64,000 bases of DNA, taken from assembly GCF_019578655.1 (NCBI RefSeq), contig NC_063263.1, positions 22,505,001 to 22,569,000 of the forward strand, read 5' to 3'. Under the pieces are notes generated by a model. That model did not search any database. It had not been told where the DNA came from and worked only from the letters and a program-made list of their open reading frames with translations. Source of the DNA: Ricinus communis. Its lineage: Eukaryota; Streptophyta; Magnoliopsida; Malpighiales; Euphorbiaceae. Position numbers and translations under genes: made by a program. The first letter of the stretch is position 1. The number at the start of each line of letters is the position of its first letter. Positions 1 through 11,800 of this stretch are shown in pieces.

Positions 1-880
1 TTGGCAGGAGAAAAGAAAGGCTATTATAGAGGAGACTTAAGGAGGTTTGCCAAAGAAAATATAGCCTAGGTCCCCAAACTTCATGAAGTGGATGATTAAA
101 ATATGAAGCCTTGCATTTTCTAGAATCCCGAGGTGTACACCACCTCATGTCTTTTTTTGAGTTGGATTCTGATATCACTAACTAGAAGGATATGAGTCGG
201 GAGGAGCATTACTACAACTCTATGATGTATTATATGCAAGCCCTGCAAGACTTTTCTATGATCGAGAAAGATTGGTGTGAGGCCGAGGCAGCTTTTTGAA
301 AGTCTCACAAGACTGATATTGAAATGAAGTAGGACTTTTTTGAGATGTTGGCTCGACTCGAGGAGATGCACAAATCCCACTAGAAGACAAAGATCGAGTT
401 AGAAGCTAAACTCTAGAAAGAACAGGAGACGACCATGCTTCTTTCTACTCAATGTCGAGGTTTGGAGTTAGAGAATAAAGGACAGTAGGAGAAGGTTATT
501 CTAGAGAAGGCCTAAATGTAATGGCTTTCTAGTAAGCTCTTGACCGCTTATATTCAAGCGGCTGGTGCTATTGTGTTCGCTTACTTTCTCAGTGTCGATA
601 TCTCTTTCCTTGATGCCATAGATTTTCTTGAGGTGTATGCACGTTGGGCGGCTAAATATGAGGTTCTCAATGACTCCTTCCTTATGCTCCTCAACTTGAA
701 GAGATGGTGAATTCTCGCTCTGACTTGAGTCTCATTGATCTCACTATTCCTCAAGGCAACTCGAAGGGGGTTGGTACCTTGGTACATGCCTTGGTTGATT
801 ACTTATAAGAAAGGGCAGGAGACCTTGAAAGTGAGGTAGACAATGAGATCGAGCTGGTGCATCATTTTCAACGCAAGCAG
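1..880 (+). pseudogene. Antisense reading-frame remnant in the 3' region of element A (coiled-coil-like)
   Basis: The plus strand, opposite to the polyprotein of element A, reads as protein-like text interrupted by stops. It is rich in Glu, Lys, Leu and Arg, with a recognisable stretch around 500-760 (for example VYARWAAKYEVLN near 630-670). Tat-lineage elements often carry an extra antisense frame between pol and the 3' LTR (Pfam calls one such family 'putative gypsy type transposon'). I infer that this is its relic. A second plus-strand coiled-coil-like stretch lies near 1,270-1,720. No intact start-to-stop frame remains. Confidence 0.35.
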
Positions 881-2097
881 GCCTGATGCATTGCATTGGT
901 GGCATCCCCTGCTTTTTGCTTTTCCATTTTTATTTTTCTTTTTATTTTTTAGTGTAAACATGCTCCGTCATTAATGGCATTTTCTATTTTGATGCCTTAC
1001 TGTCTTAACATTAATTATTTTATAGTCGTATTGCCTTCTTTTTGACGCCTAGGCCCCTTGGGTTTTGCCTTTAAATTTTATTGATTACTAGTGTGTTGTT
1101 TACCCCGCTACTTTCGCATATTTTACTTCTTTTTTTTTGCTTTTCAAATAAATGGCTTTAATGACTTTATCTTTAAAGCGTGGCTTCACCTTATAGTAGT
1201 AATTTCTTTACTTTTTCTTCTTTCCAATATTTCACGCTCATTTTTTTCTTGTATTTGTAGCTATCCCACCATGTCAGAGAGGTTGCAGACTTCTTTAATG
1301 CCTACCGCCGCTCTGGTGGGTTTTCTGAAGGATACAAAGAAGAAAAACGCCATCTCTGTGGGGCTAGGTCCTATGCATGAACGAGTGAAACTCTATCGTA
1401 ACTAGACCCCCCAATTTTTATTGAATTTTGTTCACAATCTTCAAAAGTCTTTCTCGGATGACTCGTCGGACAGCTTGGGTCACCAATGGATTCTTTTCTT
1501 ATGAGGTCTGAGGTCTCGTGGCCTACTATGCCCTTCACCTAAACAAGTTGGTCGAGGCCTGCCAAAAGGACCACTCCTTGTGCAGCGTATAGACCAACTT
1601 GTGGCACAATGTCAAGAGGCTGAGGAGGCCTTAACTTTCCAGAAGCATACCTCTAATGCCCTCTTTAGTTGTCCCTAGGACATCATGGACCAGCAGACTC
1701 CCACAACGTTGGTTGTCGAAAATAAGGAGACCTTCTCTCTTATCTTGGCCAACCTTATGGGTGAATTCACCTGTCTTTAATGCTACTAACTGTGAATGAC
1801 CGAATTGTCGAGAATAGAGAGTACGCTAACTAGGCGTTAGATATGTGTAATACGATGCTCGCCAACGAGCTTTGTGATTTTTTTGACTTTGTAAAATTTG
1901 GTTATTTTTTATTGTTGTTGTTCATTATTTACTTCTTGTAACCCTATTTCAATAAGCTAATATAAAATATTTTTTGGCTAGTTTCTTTGTTGATTTTCTC
2001 TTTTTTATTTTTATTTTTCATTCGCGGGTATATCTTTATTTTAATTCACCTTTATTGTCATTATTTAGTTCGTCCTATATTGGTTTTTTTCCCGTGT

Positions 2098-2275
2098 TTG
2101 AGCTTTTTAGGAATTTGTAGCCTTTTTATGGAGCTGACCCCCTTAGCTCGTGGTATTAGAGCCTTTAGAAATTTCTGGCCTCTTACGGAGCCAATCAGTT
2201 TAGCTTAAGGTCTTCGAGCATTTAGGAATTTCTAACCTCTTATGGAGCTGAACCATTTTAGTAGGATGTTTAGTA
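2098..2275 (+). repeat. Three imperfect ~58-bp tandem repeats in the 3' region of element A
   Basis: Units start near 2,099, 2,159 and 2,216. Each reads approximately GAGC-TTTAGGAATTT, then CCTCTTATGGAGCTGA, then TTAGCT. The copies differ by substitutions and small indels. Tandem repeats in the untranslated region downstream of pol are typical of Tat/Ogre retrotransposons. Confidence 0.7.
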
Positions 2276-2399
2276 GCATAAATTTGTTCTTCTTCATTGC
2301 TTTTTGAGAAAAGAGGTTACACAATCAGTCACTAGTAATATTTTCTAAGGCTGTCTACATTCTAATATCTCAGTATTGCTTTCTCTGCTATCGTCTCTA

Positions 2400-3330
2400 A
2401 TTGATAAGCTCCTTTTCCTATTGTTGTTATGACCTTGTATGCTCCTTCCCAGTTGAGTCTGAGCTTTCCCACACCAACCTTGCCTTCTTGATGTCACCCC
2501 TTCATAACATTAGATCTTGTAAGGCAAAGTTGCAATCTTTGACCTTCTTGTGTGGTATTTGGCGGCTTGTTGTTGTATGCTTATTCTCGGATTTGAGCTT
2601 GCTCTCTTTCCTCTTCAACTAGGCCAGCATGTATTTTATAATGAGTATTATTGTATCTCATTTTGAGAAGACTAATTTCTACCAGCACCACTACGTCGGT
2701 CCCACAGGCCATGCGAAAAGGGGTTCTTTATTTCTTTCGTTGGGGTCATCCTATAAGACCACATGACATTATATAGCTCTTCAGCCCATTTTCCTTTACT
2801 CTCGTCTAGTCTCTTCTTCAAGCCTTAGAGACTTATCATGTTGGCAACCTCAGTCATTCCGTTGGTTTAGAGGTAGGCAACCGATGTGAAGTGCAAGTAT
2901 ATGCTCATGTTTGTGTAGAATTCTCTAAAATTCTCATAGTAAAACTGCTTTCGATTATTAGTTACTAGCATGTGAGGGATCCCACATGTGAGGGACCCCG
3001 TACCTACACACCACCTCTCTCTAAAAGAAGTTTTTGATCCTAGCTTTTGTTATCGCTGTAACTACTTTGACTTCCACCCATTTGGTGAAGTAGTCGATGG
3101 CTATAATCAGGAACTTCTTTTAGCCCGAAGCCATAAGAAAGGGCCATGGGATGTCCATTCCCCAGGTGGAGAACGACCAAAGGCTATTGAGTGAGGTCTG
3201 CATAGTCCATAACACATATAAGATCTTATTGTACTTTCGACATTTATCGCATCCTCGGACGAGGGCTTAGACATCTTTCTTCATTCTTGTCCAGTAGTAT
3301 CTCTATAGCAGGAATCTCCTTACCACAGTC
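2400..3330 (-). pseudogene. Integrase remnant of element A
   Basis: The minus-strand translation across stops shows the integrase modules in order. A zinc-finger end with YYW and CDKC motifs lies near 3,230-3,320. The core carries WGMDI and AIDYFTKWVE (first catalytic Asp region) near 3,060-3,180. The late core, with GLKKRLDESKGKWAEEL and WSYRMTP, lies near 2,720-2,850. A C-terminal part reaching a decayed KLGPNWEGPY-like end lies near 2,440-2,470. In-frame stops interrupt the core (one falls in the segment before KKFLIIAIDY). It would have cut and joined element DNA into the host genome; it is clearly inactive. Confidence 0.85.
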
Positions 3331-3550
3331 ATGGTGCCTGATGTGTTTCACATATTCCTTCATATATCTCTTTAATGATGTAGTTTCTCTTTTCTTCTAA
3401 AATACATCTAGACTTGGGGTGTGTTGTTGATCTTCTGTACAAGCAGCCATCCTGGTACGAGTAGATCAGTGCCCTTCTCTGCATTCAAATGGATTCCGCT
3501 TTGTCTTCAGGGAGCTTTCCGGTTGACAAGAATATGATGATTGGCTTCAT

Positions 3551-3950
3551 TTATTCAACCCCTTCCTCTACTACAAGTACATCGGGCTGCTCGATGTTGG
3601 GATTGTATAATTTCTTTATCATCTCCAAGCTTTGAAATAAATCGCCCTCTTCAGTCTTTAATTTAGCCAAGGCATCAGCCTTCTCATTTTCCTCTCTGGG
3701 AATCTTCTCTATCATGTAGCTACCTCCGCTATTCTCGATTTGTTCAATGATGAATTGGCATTTTACTAGGTACTTCCTTATCATTTGTTCCCTTACCTGA
3801 AACTCTCCCATCAATTGATATAGTACTAGCTATAAGTCGCTATAGATGATCAAGCTCTCCACCCTTACCTATACTGCCAGGGATAATCCGTCTGCCATTG
3901 CTTCGTATTCCAATGCATTATTGGTTGCTTAATAACACAGTTTTATTGCA
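3551..3950 (-). pseudogene. RNase H remnant of element A
   Basis: An open stretch of 87 residues ends the domain, with GEFQVREQMIRKYL followed by IEKIPREENEKADALAKL, the conserved tail of the retroelement RNase H. Upstream to about 3,900 the frame reads LEYEAMADGLSLAV and LIIYSDL (an active-site Asp region) but has stops. The domain would degrade RNA in RNA-DNA hybrids during reverse transcription. Broken copy. Confidence 0.85.
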
Positions 3951-4279
3951 TATATGTGCCTTAATTTTTCAGGACGAATCAACACTATTCTTGCTCCTAC
4001 AGAGTGTTCATTTGATACTCCATCCACATACGTTACCTACTTGTGGGCTTGTCATCTTAGCTACGAAATCTGTTAATGCCTAGGCTCTTAGTGCTTACCT
4101 CAGCTTATACCTCACATTGTGTTCTCCTAGCTGAACCGACCTATTTCTAATCGTCCTGATGTCTTGGGCCTTTATAGAGCTTTCTGAAGTGGTTGATTTG
4201 TTCTTACTATGATTGTGTGGGCCTGAAAATATAGTCATAACTTATTGGTTGAGTTGGTTGTGGCCAAGGCTAGCTTGTC

Positions 4280-5345
4280 AATAATCGGGTATTGTACTTT
4301 TGCTCTTCTCAGCACTCTATTGAGGTAGTATATGGATTGTTGCTTTCATTTTTCCTCCAAACTAGGACCGAGGCTATGGTTTCTCGGGTTACTACCAGAT
4401 ATTGGAACAATTTCTCCCTTTGGAGGGGTAGACTTAATAGCAGTAGTGATGTCAGGAACATCTTTAAATCTTTAAATGCTTGCTCACATTTTTCAATCAA
4501 TTTAAATTTCTTAACATTCTTCAATGCCCTATAAAAGGGGCAAACATCTTCGAGCCAAGCAGGAGATGAATCTTCTTAAACTGTCACTTGGCTATTCAGC
4601 TTTTGAATTTTATTGATACTCCTTGGAGCTTTCATCTCCATAATTGCTCGTATCTTCTCTAGGTTTGCCTCTATCCCTCGTTGCGATATCATGAAGCCGA
4701 GGAACTTTCTCGCCTTGACACTATAGACACACTTAGTTGGGTTTAGCTTGACGTTAAATCTGTTGAGGACTTCGAATACTTTTTTTTTAAATCTACTACA
4801 TGGTCCCTTTTGGTCTTAATTTTAATGATAAAGTCTTCCATGTATACCTCATTGTTGTGGCCAATCAAGTCGCCGAAGATATGCTTCATCAGCCTTTGCT
4901 ATGTCACTGTGGTGTTCTTCAACTCGAAGGGCATCTTGGTGTAACAATATATTCCCTTATTTGTAATAAAGGAATTTTTCTCCTCATCCTTTTTTACCAC
5001 AGGAATCTGGTGGTAACCTTGGTCGCATCTAATGGTTATATATCTCATACCTTGTAATCGAGTTAACCAATTGGTCTATGCTGAGGAAAGGCTAATCATT
5101 CTTTAGGCATACTCTGTTTAAGTCTGTAAAATCTATGCACATTTTCTGCTTTTCGTTTGTTTGCTTTACTAGCACATGTTGGAGACCTATTTGAGGTACT
5201 AAACTTTCCTAACGAATCCCGCCTCTTCTAATTTTTCAACCTCAGCTGCTATTACTGCCTAATGGTCATGGACAAACCTTCTCTCCTTTTGCTTTAATAG
5301 TTTTGCTTCAACATCAACTCCTAATCGATGGCATGCTACTGCTAG
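4280..5345 (-). pseudogene. Reverse transcriptase remnant of element A
   Basis: The minus strand reads MCIDFTDLNRVC (usual form MCVDYTDLNKAC) near 5,110-5,150, then a finger/palm region. The catalytic box appears as VYMEDFIIK near 4,830-4,860, where functional elements have YVDD; one catalytic Asp is therefore replaced by Glu. Downstream, 4,309-4,524 reads as the connection region (KCEQAFKDLKMFL). Several stops are present. The 88-residue stretch at 5,361-5,627 is the linker between protease and reverse transcriptase. Confidence 0.85.
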
Positions 5346-5649
5346 GTCAATTCCTATTATCTATTTGGCTAAGCTTGCAAATGAGCTTACATTTTCCTTC
5401 AACACTTCTCTGATGGCCTTTTTCACTTCAGGTCTTCCTTCTTTTCCTATCTTCAATAGTCTACTTGGGACGACTTCCACCTCTTCCAAATCATCCACTG
5501 AGCGGGTGGTCTCATGCTCTCCCACGTCTTCGTTGAGGATTTCTTCAATAAGGAGAGCTTTTTCTCCTCCTAGGGCCACTGTGTAACAATCCTCAACTAC
5601 TTTTCTAGCGCCTTTGACTATTACCACTCCATTCTAACTGGATATTTTC

Positions 5650-6106
5650 ATAGTGAGGTGTCAGAAGCTGTAGATTACGCCTGAGTCGTACATGAATGGT
5701 CTACTTAGGATGGCATTGTATGCAGTGCTATATTGACCATTGTGAATACTAATTTTAGTTCAGCTACCAGACCTTTCTCATCCTTTATCTCCACCAACAG
5801 TTCCACAATTCTTGTGGGCTGCATCTACTTCCCTTTTAGACCTACCAATGGGATAATCGTAGGCTTGAGGTCTGTGATGCTATTTCCCATCTTCTTAAAC
5901 ACCATCGATATAAGGAGGTTTACTACACTTCCTCTATCTAGGAACTTTTGGATCTTGCTACCATCCAAGCAGACTTGGATTACCAAGGCGCTGTTGTAGT
6001 TTTCTTTAGCTTCCCAATCTGTCGGGTCAAAAGGGATGGCCGATTTTGAGGACTGACCTCTTCTCACATGTTGAACCTCTATTAGGAATATCTTCTTATC
6101 CCTCAT
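5650..6106 (-). pseudogene. Aspartic protease remnant of element A
   Basis: The open stretch 5,825-6,106 includes a motif reading FLDRGSVVNLL, corresponding to the retropepsin active site DxGSSxNLL. Ser-Asp region residues are altered (Arg in place of the residue before Gly-Ser), followed by FKKMG and LVGLKGK as in gypsy proteases. It lies between gag on the right and reverse transcriptase on the left, as expected. It would process the polyprotein; inactive here. Confidence 0.75.
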
Positions 6107-6199
6107 TCTGGACTAGTTTCCACCCACTATGACGTTTATGTCGATTCTCCTTCTAGGTTTACTCCTGTCGGAGTCTCCATCTCTTATCTCATTATCTTC

Positions 6200-7250
6200 T
6201 GAAACTTTCTCCTTATCTTTCTTATTCACAAAGTGCTTGAGGGCACCTGTTTGTATCAAACGCTCTATTTCTCTGCCCAATTCCTAGCAACTCTTGATTT
6301 TATGGCCAAAATCTTTGTGAAATTTACAATATTTTGCTCTGTCTTATCATGCGGCACTATAGTTGTTAATGCAACGGGGCTATATAATTTCTTACTTATT
6401 TTCTCATATCCATATTAACACTTTCGCTTTAGATTTTATGAGAAGGGTGTCACTACTTACAAAGTAGGAGAATTTATGGGACCGAGGATAATCACGGTCT
6501 CGCGATGGCCTAGAGTTTCTCAGGGGTTGAGCCTCTTACTTTTCTGTGTTGGTTTGATTTCTAGCTATCTCTTCTTGCTCTCTTTTTCTATCTTTTCTCT
6601 TGCCTTCCATGTACTTTCTTCTTAGGGCCATTAGTTCTGAAAGTGTCTCAAAGACTTTTTTCTTGAGCTTGTTTATGAGCTTTCTAAATTAGTTCCCTCT
6701 TTCAAAGCCATAGTTGTTATTTCCATGTTGATATTCTTTATCTGGATTGCTTCGACATTGAACCTCTCCAAGTAGGATCTCAGCATCTTGTCTTCTCCTT
6801 GCTGGCAAAAGTAGAGTTCCTACATCATGCAATGCTTAGGGATGTTGGCGATAAACTTCATCATAAAGGATCTTTACATCTCATGGAATAATAAAATTGT
6901 GCCTTTGCCTAACTTCTTGTACCACTACTAGGTCAAGCACTTCAGTATGATCAAGAAAACTTGGCATAGAATGGCGCCTGACACATCTAGCAACATCATG
7001 GTGCTTCTGAATTTGGACACTTGAGTTTTGAGATCTCCCACTCCATCAAAGGTATCTAATAGAGGGAGACATAACTTAATGAGGAACTTCTCTGCTAATA
7101 TAGAGTCGAGTAGGGGGGGACTCTGAGTCCATATACTACTCCGCTACATCTTCAGCCTCTCTCCGCTGCATGGCCTTATGAACTTACTTGTAAATGTCTT
7201 CTATTTAGTGCTCTTCCATTTTTGACGTCGTAGTAACCTAGGATTCTGCT
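6200..7250 (-). pseudogene. Gag (capsid) remnant of element A
   Basis: The minus strand near 6,720-6,860 reads FIANIPKHC, then QQGEDKMLRSYLERFNVEAIQI, which matches the retrotransposon gag core (usual KQGxxESLRxYLxRFN). Frames are interrupted repeatedly. The stretch 7,250-7,870 between this core and the primer binding site is the low-complexity N-terminal part and leader; a 77-residue frame at 7,625-7,858 lies in it. Confidence 0.75.
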
Positions 7251-7870
7251 ACCTCTTCATCTTGACCCACACAAGGAATTTGTTGACTATTCTTGTGGGC
7301 TGGGACTTAGTTGTCTCCTTACGCAATTTAACCCACTCGCCAAGATGTTTTGGTGGTTCGGTATCTGTGAAGTTATTGGATGGAGGTTATTTTAGTTTTT
7401 AGTGGGGATTTGGCTTGGTGATGGAGGTGGCAGATAAGCTACCAAAAGTTAGGCTAGCTGGGATTGGAATTGACTGAACATCACCTGTGCTGCTCCTAGA
7501 ATCACATCTTGAGGGTTCAGGGAGGTAGAGGGGATGGATGTGTTTGGCTGAGGGATTGTCATTCGTATTGGTACAAAGGTGTCAGTGATAGTGAAAGGGG
7601 GCCCAGTGTAGGATGGAGACGCTCCTAAACCGGGGAGGGTAGAGAATCTAGGAATGGCAGGAAAAAGATGGGTTTACAATTGAACTTAGAGGTGGTAGGG
7701 ACAGGATAGGTGGGGTTGGGTACCCTAGTGAGGGCTGAGTTCTTGGAGGTTATGATGGGTCTTGGTTGGGATTGTCTCCTAGGTTTACTATTGGTCCATA
7801 TGAAACTAATCAATATTAACTTTTGTCTATTCTTTTTAAATGAATAATAAGAACCCAAAGATTAGGATTC

Positions 7871-7887
7871 TCACAGGCGGCGCCAAT
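7871..7887 (-). other. Primer binding site of element A
   Basis: On the minus strand, ATTGGCGCCGCCTGTGAGAA follows directly after the LTR end TCCATCA. A TGGCGCC-type site next to an LTR boundary ending in CA is the tRNA primer site that starts minus-strand DNA synthesis. The exact tRNA was not determined. Confidence 0.75.
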
Positions 7888-8382
7888 TGATGGATTCGAC
7901 TAAAGCCTGCTTGGGTCAATCTGGAAATACTCTACTAATCAAAGAAGATGGTTAGCAAGCCACAAGGTTTGAAGTCCTTAATGCACTCCGATGGTGAAGT
8001 TAGGATTCTCAAGTGATTTTAGCAGAGTAATAATAAGGAATAGTAAAAGATTGATCTATTATGCAAGGGGATAAATATTTTTATACCTGACCGTTGGACG
8101 TAATGACTTGGGAAGGGAGAAAGGGGCTTTATAGCTCAACAATTTTTTTATAACCGCCTACTAGGTAGAGAAACGTGGCTAGTCTAGCCTCTTATGATGT
8201 CATAGTAGGATTTTATATTACTTGATTAGCCTCTCGAACTGTTTTAAGATTTGAGGATTTTATCCGGCCTCTGCTGTTACCTTCGGCATTATGATTCGAC
8301 CTATTGGGCTTTGACTACACTCATAGCCTATCTCGGGTTATAATTTTTGGATAACGTCTCGGCAATTTGACTTGTCTTGTCA
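7888..8382 (-). repeat. LTR of element A (upstream LTR, minus orientation)
   Basis: It begins with TGATGG on the plus strand, directly beside the primer binding site. It probably ends at a CA near 8,381-8,382; a few bases' uncertainty remains because the partner LTR is outside the window. The length is about 495 bp. On the minus strand a TATA-like box CTATAAAG (8,127-8,134) would be the element's promoter. Confidence 0.6.
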
Positions 8383-8841
8383 TTCTATCTCATTATTATC
8401 TTATAGTAATATCTTTTAAATATTTTATATTTCTATTAATATTTACAATAAAAAATAAAATAAATATTATATATATATATATATATTACTTTTTTTATTG
8501 AAAAAATTACTTCCATCCTTTTGTTTTCTTAAGAAAAAAAAAAAAACTTCTATCTCTTAAATGCAAAGCTGAAAATTTTTAAGGTAATTTTTTGATTTGT
8601 TTTCAAAAGAAAATGCGAGACTCAACGGGAGAGGTAATTATCGAGTGCGGCAGACATTCCAAAGTTGTTGTGAACTCGTATGACCAGAAAGAAAGAAAAA
8701 GAACCACTTGGTGTACTCGAGTTCAAATCCACCGAACAGCCAAAGCACATACAGTACAATTTTACACAGCTAACAAGAGTCTAGAGAGAGAAAGACGTGT
8801 ATTGCAGTATTTGGTCTTTCTCTCTCTTCCAGTCTCCAGAA
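8383..8841 (+). promoter_or_regulatory. AT-rich upstream region and 5' leader of CBR1
   Basis: This is the spacer between element A and the CBR1 start. It holds an (AT)9 run at 8,469-8,486 and a poly-A run near 8,533. A pyrimidine-rich CTCTCTCTTCC stretch lies just before the ATG. I see no convincing TATA box. The 5' untranslated region probably occupies the last 80-200 bases; an upstream ATG at 8,592 opens a short frame that overlaps the CBR1 start. Confidence 0.4.
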
Positions 8842-11800
8842 ATGGATAGTTTACAGTCTCACAAGGCGGAGATGATAAGCATCGCCGTCGCACTCTTGGC
8901 CGTTGGCGCCGGTACCGCCTATTATTTCTATCTCACCTCCAAGAAACCTAAAGGTAAAAAAGAAAATGCTCCTCACTCTGTTAAGTTTTCTCTTTCTTTC
9001 TACTGCTGTCAATCATAAGATAAAAATTTATTGTAAGAAAACAAATTTAACATGTTTATTTTGAGAAAAAGGTGTGTATTTTATTTCCTTGTTCAATTGA
9101 ATTAAATTGAATTCTTAGAAAATAATAACATGATTTTTTAAAATTTTTGCCTTATTAATTTATCTTTTTAAGTTGAAGGAATTGAGTTTTAGCAAGCATG
9201 TATTTTCCAAACGCAAGAATTGACTAAATATAATTCGATTCGATTGAATTCTTGCACTTTTAGACCTTCCAAACACACTTGTAAAGATTCAAAGTATTAT
9301 GTTGGTGTTGCATCTTTAACTTCACTAGCGCCTTGTTATGAGTTGATAGGTTGCTTGGACCCTGAAAACTTCAAGGAGTTTAAACTTGTTAAGCGCACGG
9401 AACTCAGCCATAATGTGGCTAGTTTTAAATTTGCTCTTCCCTTACCAACTTCAGTTTTGGGACTACCAATTGGACAACATATGAGTTGCAGGTTTGTTTT
9501 GTTGTGGACTATGTATATTACTTCTCTGGAATATAACTAATGCCAATTTTCTGTTTCTGCAACTTCCTACAACTTCCTGCTAATAGGTTAAACTATGGTC
9601 TGTTATGCGAATAATAACGCAATTAATGAATGTGTCTCAACAGAGGAAAAGACAGTCTTGGTGAAGATGTTGTCAAGCCATATACTCCCACAACTTTGGA
9701 CTCTGATGTTGGATACTTTGAACTAGTTATAAAGGTTGATAAATGCTTCAGTTTGTTGTTGTACATTTCAGTTTGTTATCACATATTTCCTTTCGGCATC
9801 CTCATTCTATCATTTTGATATAACTAGATGTATCCAAAAGGAAGGATGTCCCACCACTTCCGAGAGATGCGTGAAGGCGATTACTTGGCTGTGAAGGGGC
9901 CCAAGGTAAAACTATTTCCAATTATGAATCATGCCATTGCTTCAGATTCTCTTCATTTTATTTTAACTTTTACCTTAGCAAAATTGATTTTTCAAGCTGT
10001 GCTGGTAAATACTTAATGCCATAAAACTTGCGGTTCCCATTACATACATTTTGAAACACATGTCATTTTACTTTTCTGAGCCATATTTCATGAAAACCTC
10101 ATAAATTTTCAGTGCAGTTACATCACTTCTTAATTTTTCATCAAGTCAATATTTTTCAATCCAGTTGGTCTCTCACGTAATCTTAATGAAGCAAAAAGCC
10201 AGCAAGCAGCTAGGAAACTAAAAAAATGTTGTTCTGTGTATCATTATGTATTTGGAAAAAGCTATAAGCAATAACTAGAATACGGTTGCACTGAAGAAAG
10301 ATCTTTCAAATTAACCATGGAAAGCAACAAAAGGCAACCAGGAGACTTAAGTTGGAGTTGATATGATAAGTTCTCTATGTTTTGGAGATTCACAGAAAGC
10401 TCTGGTTTCAAATTTTAATGTGGGACAAAAACCAGAACTCATGGCTCCTAGAGGACTATTGATATTGGAGTCACAGAAACTATATATTGTAGCCTGGTTA
10501 CCCACAAAATGCAATTAATCTTAGCCCTTGAAGTTTCTTCAAGTTCTTTCTTAGCTTTTGGCATGGCCTTTGAGATAAACAGGAAAATCTGAGGGACTTG
10601 AGGTTTGTCTAGTTGTAGAAACTACATCAGTTTTCCAAAAAAATTACTCTGAGAAAATTGGGGAGTAGAGTTTATTGTTCGATTGATAAAATCTTGAAAA
10701 TAAGAGAATAATTTCACAAATTCAACAAATAACATAGAGCTTGGAAAACATTATAGGACTGTTTTTTTGCATTTCCTTTATTATGTATTAAAAGTGGAAA
10801 ATACGGGGTTTTTCCATTCAACACGAACTATGACACTCTTTTTTTCGTACTTTTAACATGTTAACTTTCACTCTGTTGTCATTATGAACTTAACTTTGGC
10901 ATGTGTTAATTCCATCATTGTATTTTAACTTTAACTTCTCTTTGATAAATTTTATAAAGTAGACTTTAATTTTAATTGATTATGTTATTCGTCAATTTTT
11001 CTCTTAAATTTTTAAAATTTTGTACTTTAAATTTGTTAATTGACTAATATTTTTTTAATTGATCAAATGTTGTGTGTAAGTGATTATACTATAAAGGAAA
11101 CCTATTATTTTCAATAAAAAAAAACCACCACTTTCAATATAATAAGAATGATGTAATGTGTTATTAGTTAAAGAAAAGAACAAAAATAAAATTAATTCAT
11201 TGATAAATATTATAAGATAATATAGATAACAATGATTAAAAATTTGGATGAACAAACATGTTTTTCAATTTCAGATTTTCTATTTAGAGAATGAAAATTT
11301 AGAAAATTAAGAAATAGAGAAGAAAATTGGGAAAGAAAAGCAGAAATTGTTTTGTAGAACTAAACAACCCTTTAACTTTTCCATAATTTCAAGGAAGACA
11401 GTTAAATACATCATATCCCCACTTTCCACCCTTTCCAAAAGCATAAGTAATTCCATGGAGTAGTATAATTGATTAAATAGAATGCACTTAATCTTCTAAT
11501 AAAAATGCTGCTAAGCTGCTGAAGAATCTCTTCAATCTATTATGAAATAAGTATCATGGTTCATTAGAACTTGAACTTTAATCTATCCAAAAATACTCAT
11601 GACTGTTTATGATTGATTTATTTCAATGAAACTTATACTGAGTTGAAATGTCTTTGAGGTTCTGATTTTTATTCTCATGTTGAAAAATTGTAATATCCGT
11701 AATGGTTCAATCCATTTAGAAACGAAATGCAAAGGTTGATGTATTTCTGTAATGGTTCTAGGGGCGTTTCAAGTATCAACCCAACCAAGTTAGAGCTTTT

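Larger units (their letters stand above)
1..8382 (-). mobile_element. Element A: decayed Tat-type Ty3/gypsy LTR retrotransposon, left end beyond window
   Basis: Read on the minus strand, the order from right to left is LTR, primer binding site, gag, protease, reverse transcriptase, RNase H, integrase, and a long 3' untranslated region. This order (integrase last) defines Ty3/gypsy. The protein signatures and the second-strand features in the 3' region resemble the Tat lineage. Every domain is broken by several stop codons or frame changes, so the copy is dead. The second LTR must lie left of base 1. Confidence 0.85.

Noticed and set aside
9010..9300. Possible MITE in CBR1 intron 1 (AATTGAATTAAATTGAATTC and ATTCGATTCGATTGAATTC)
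   Set aside because: The inverted similarity is short and AT-rich, and no borders or target duplication could be placed.
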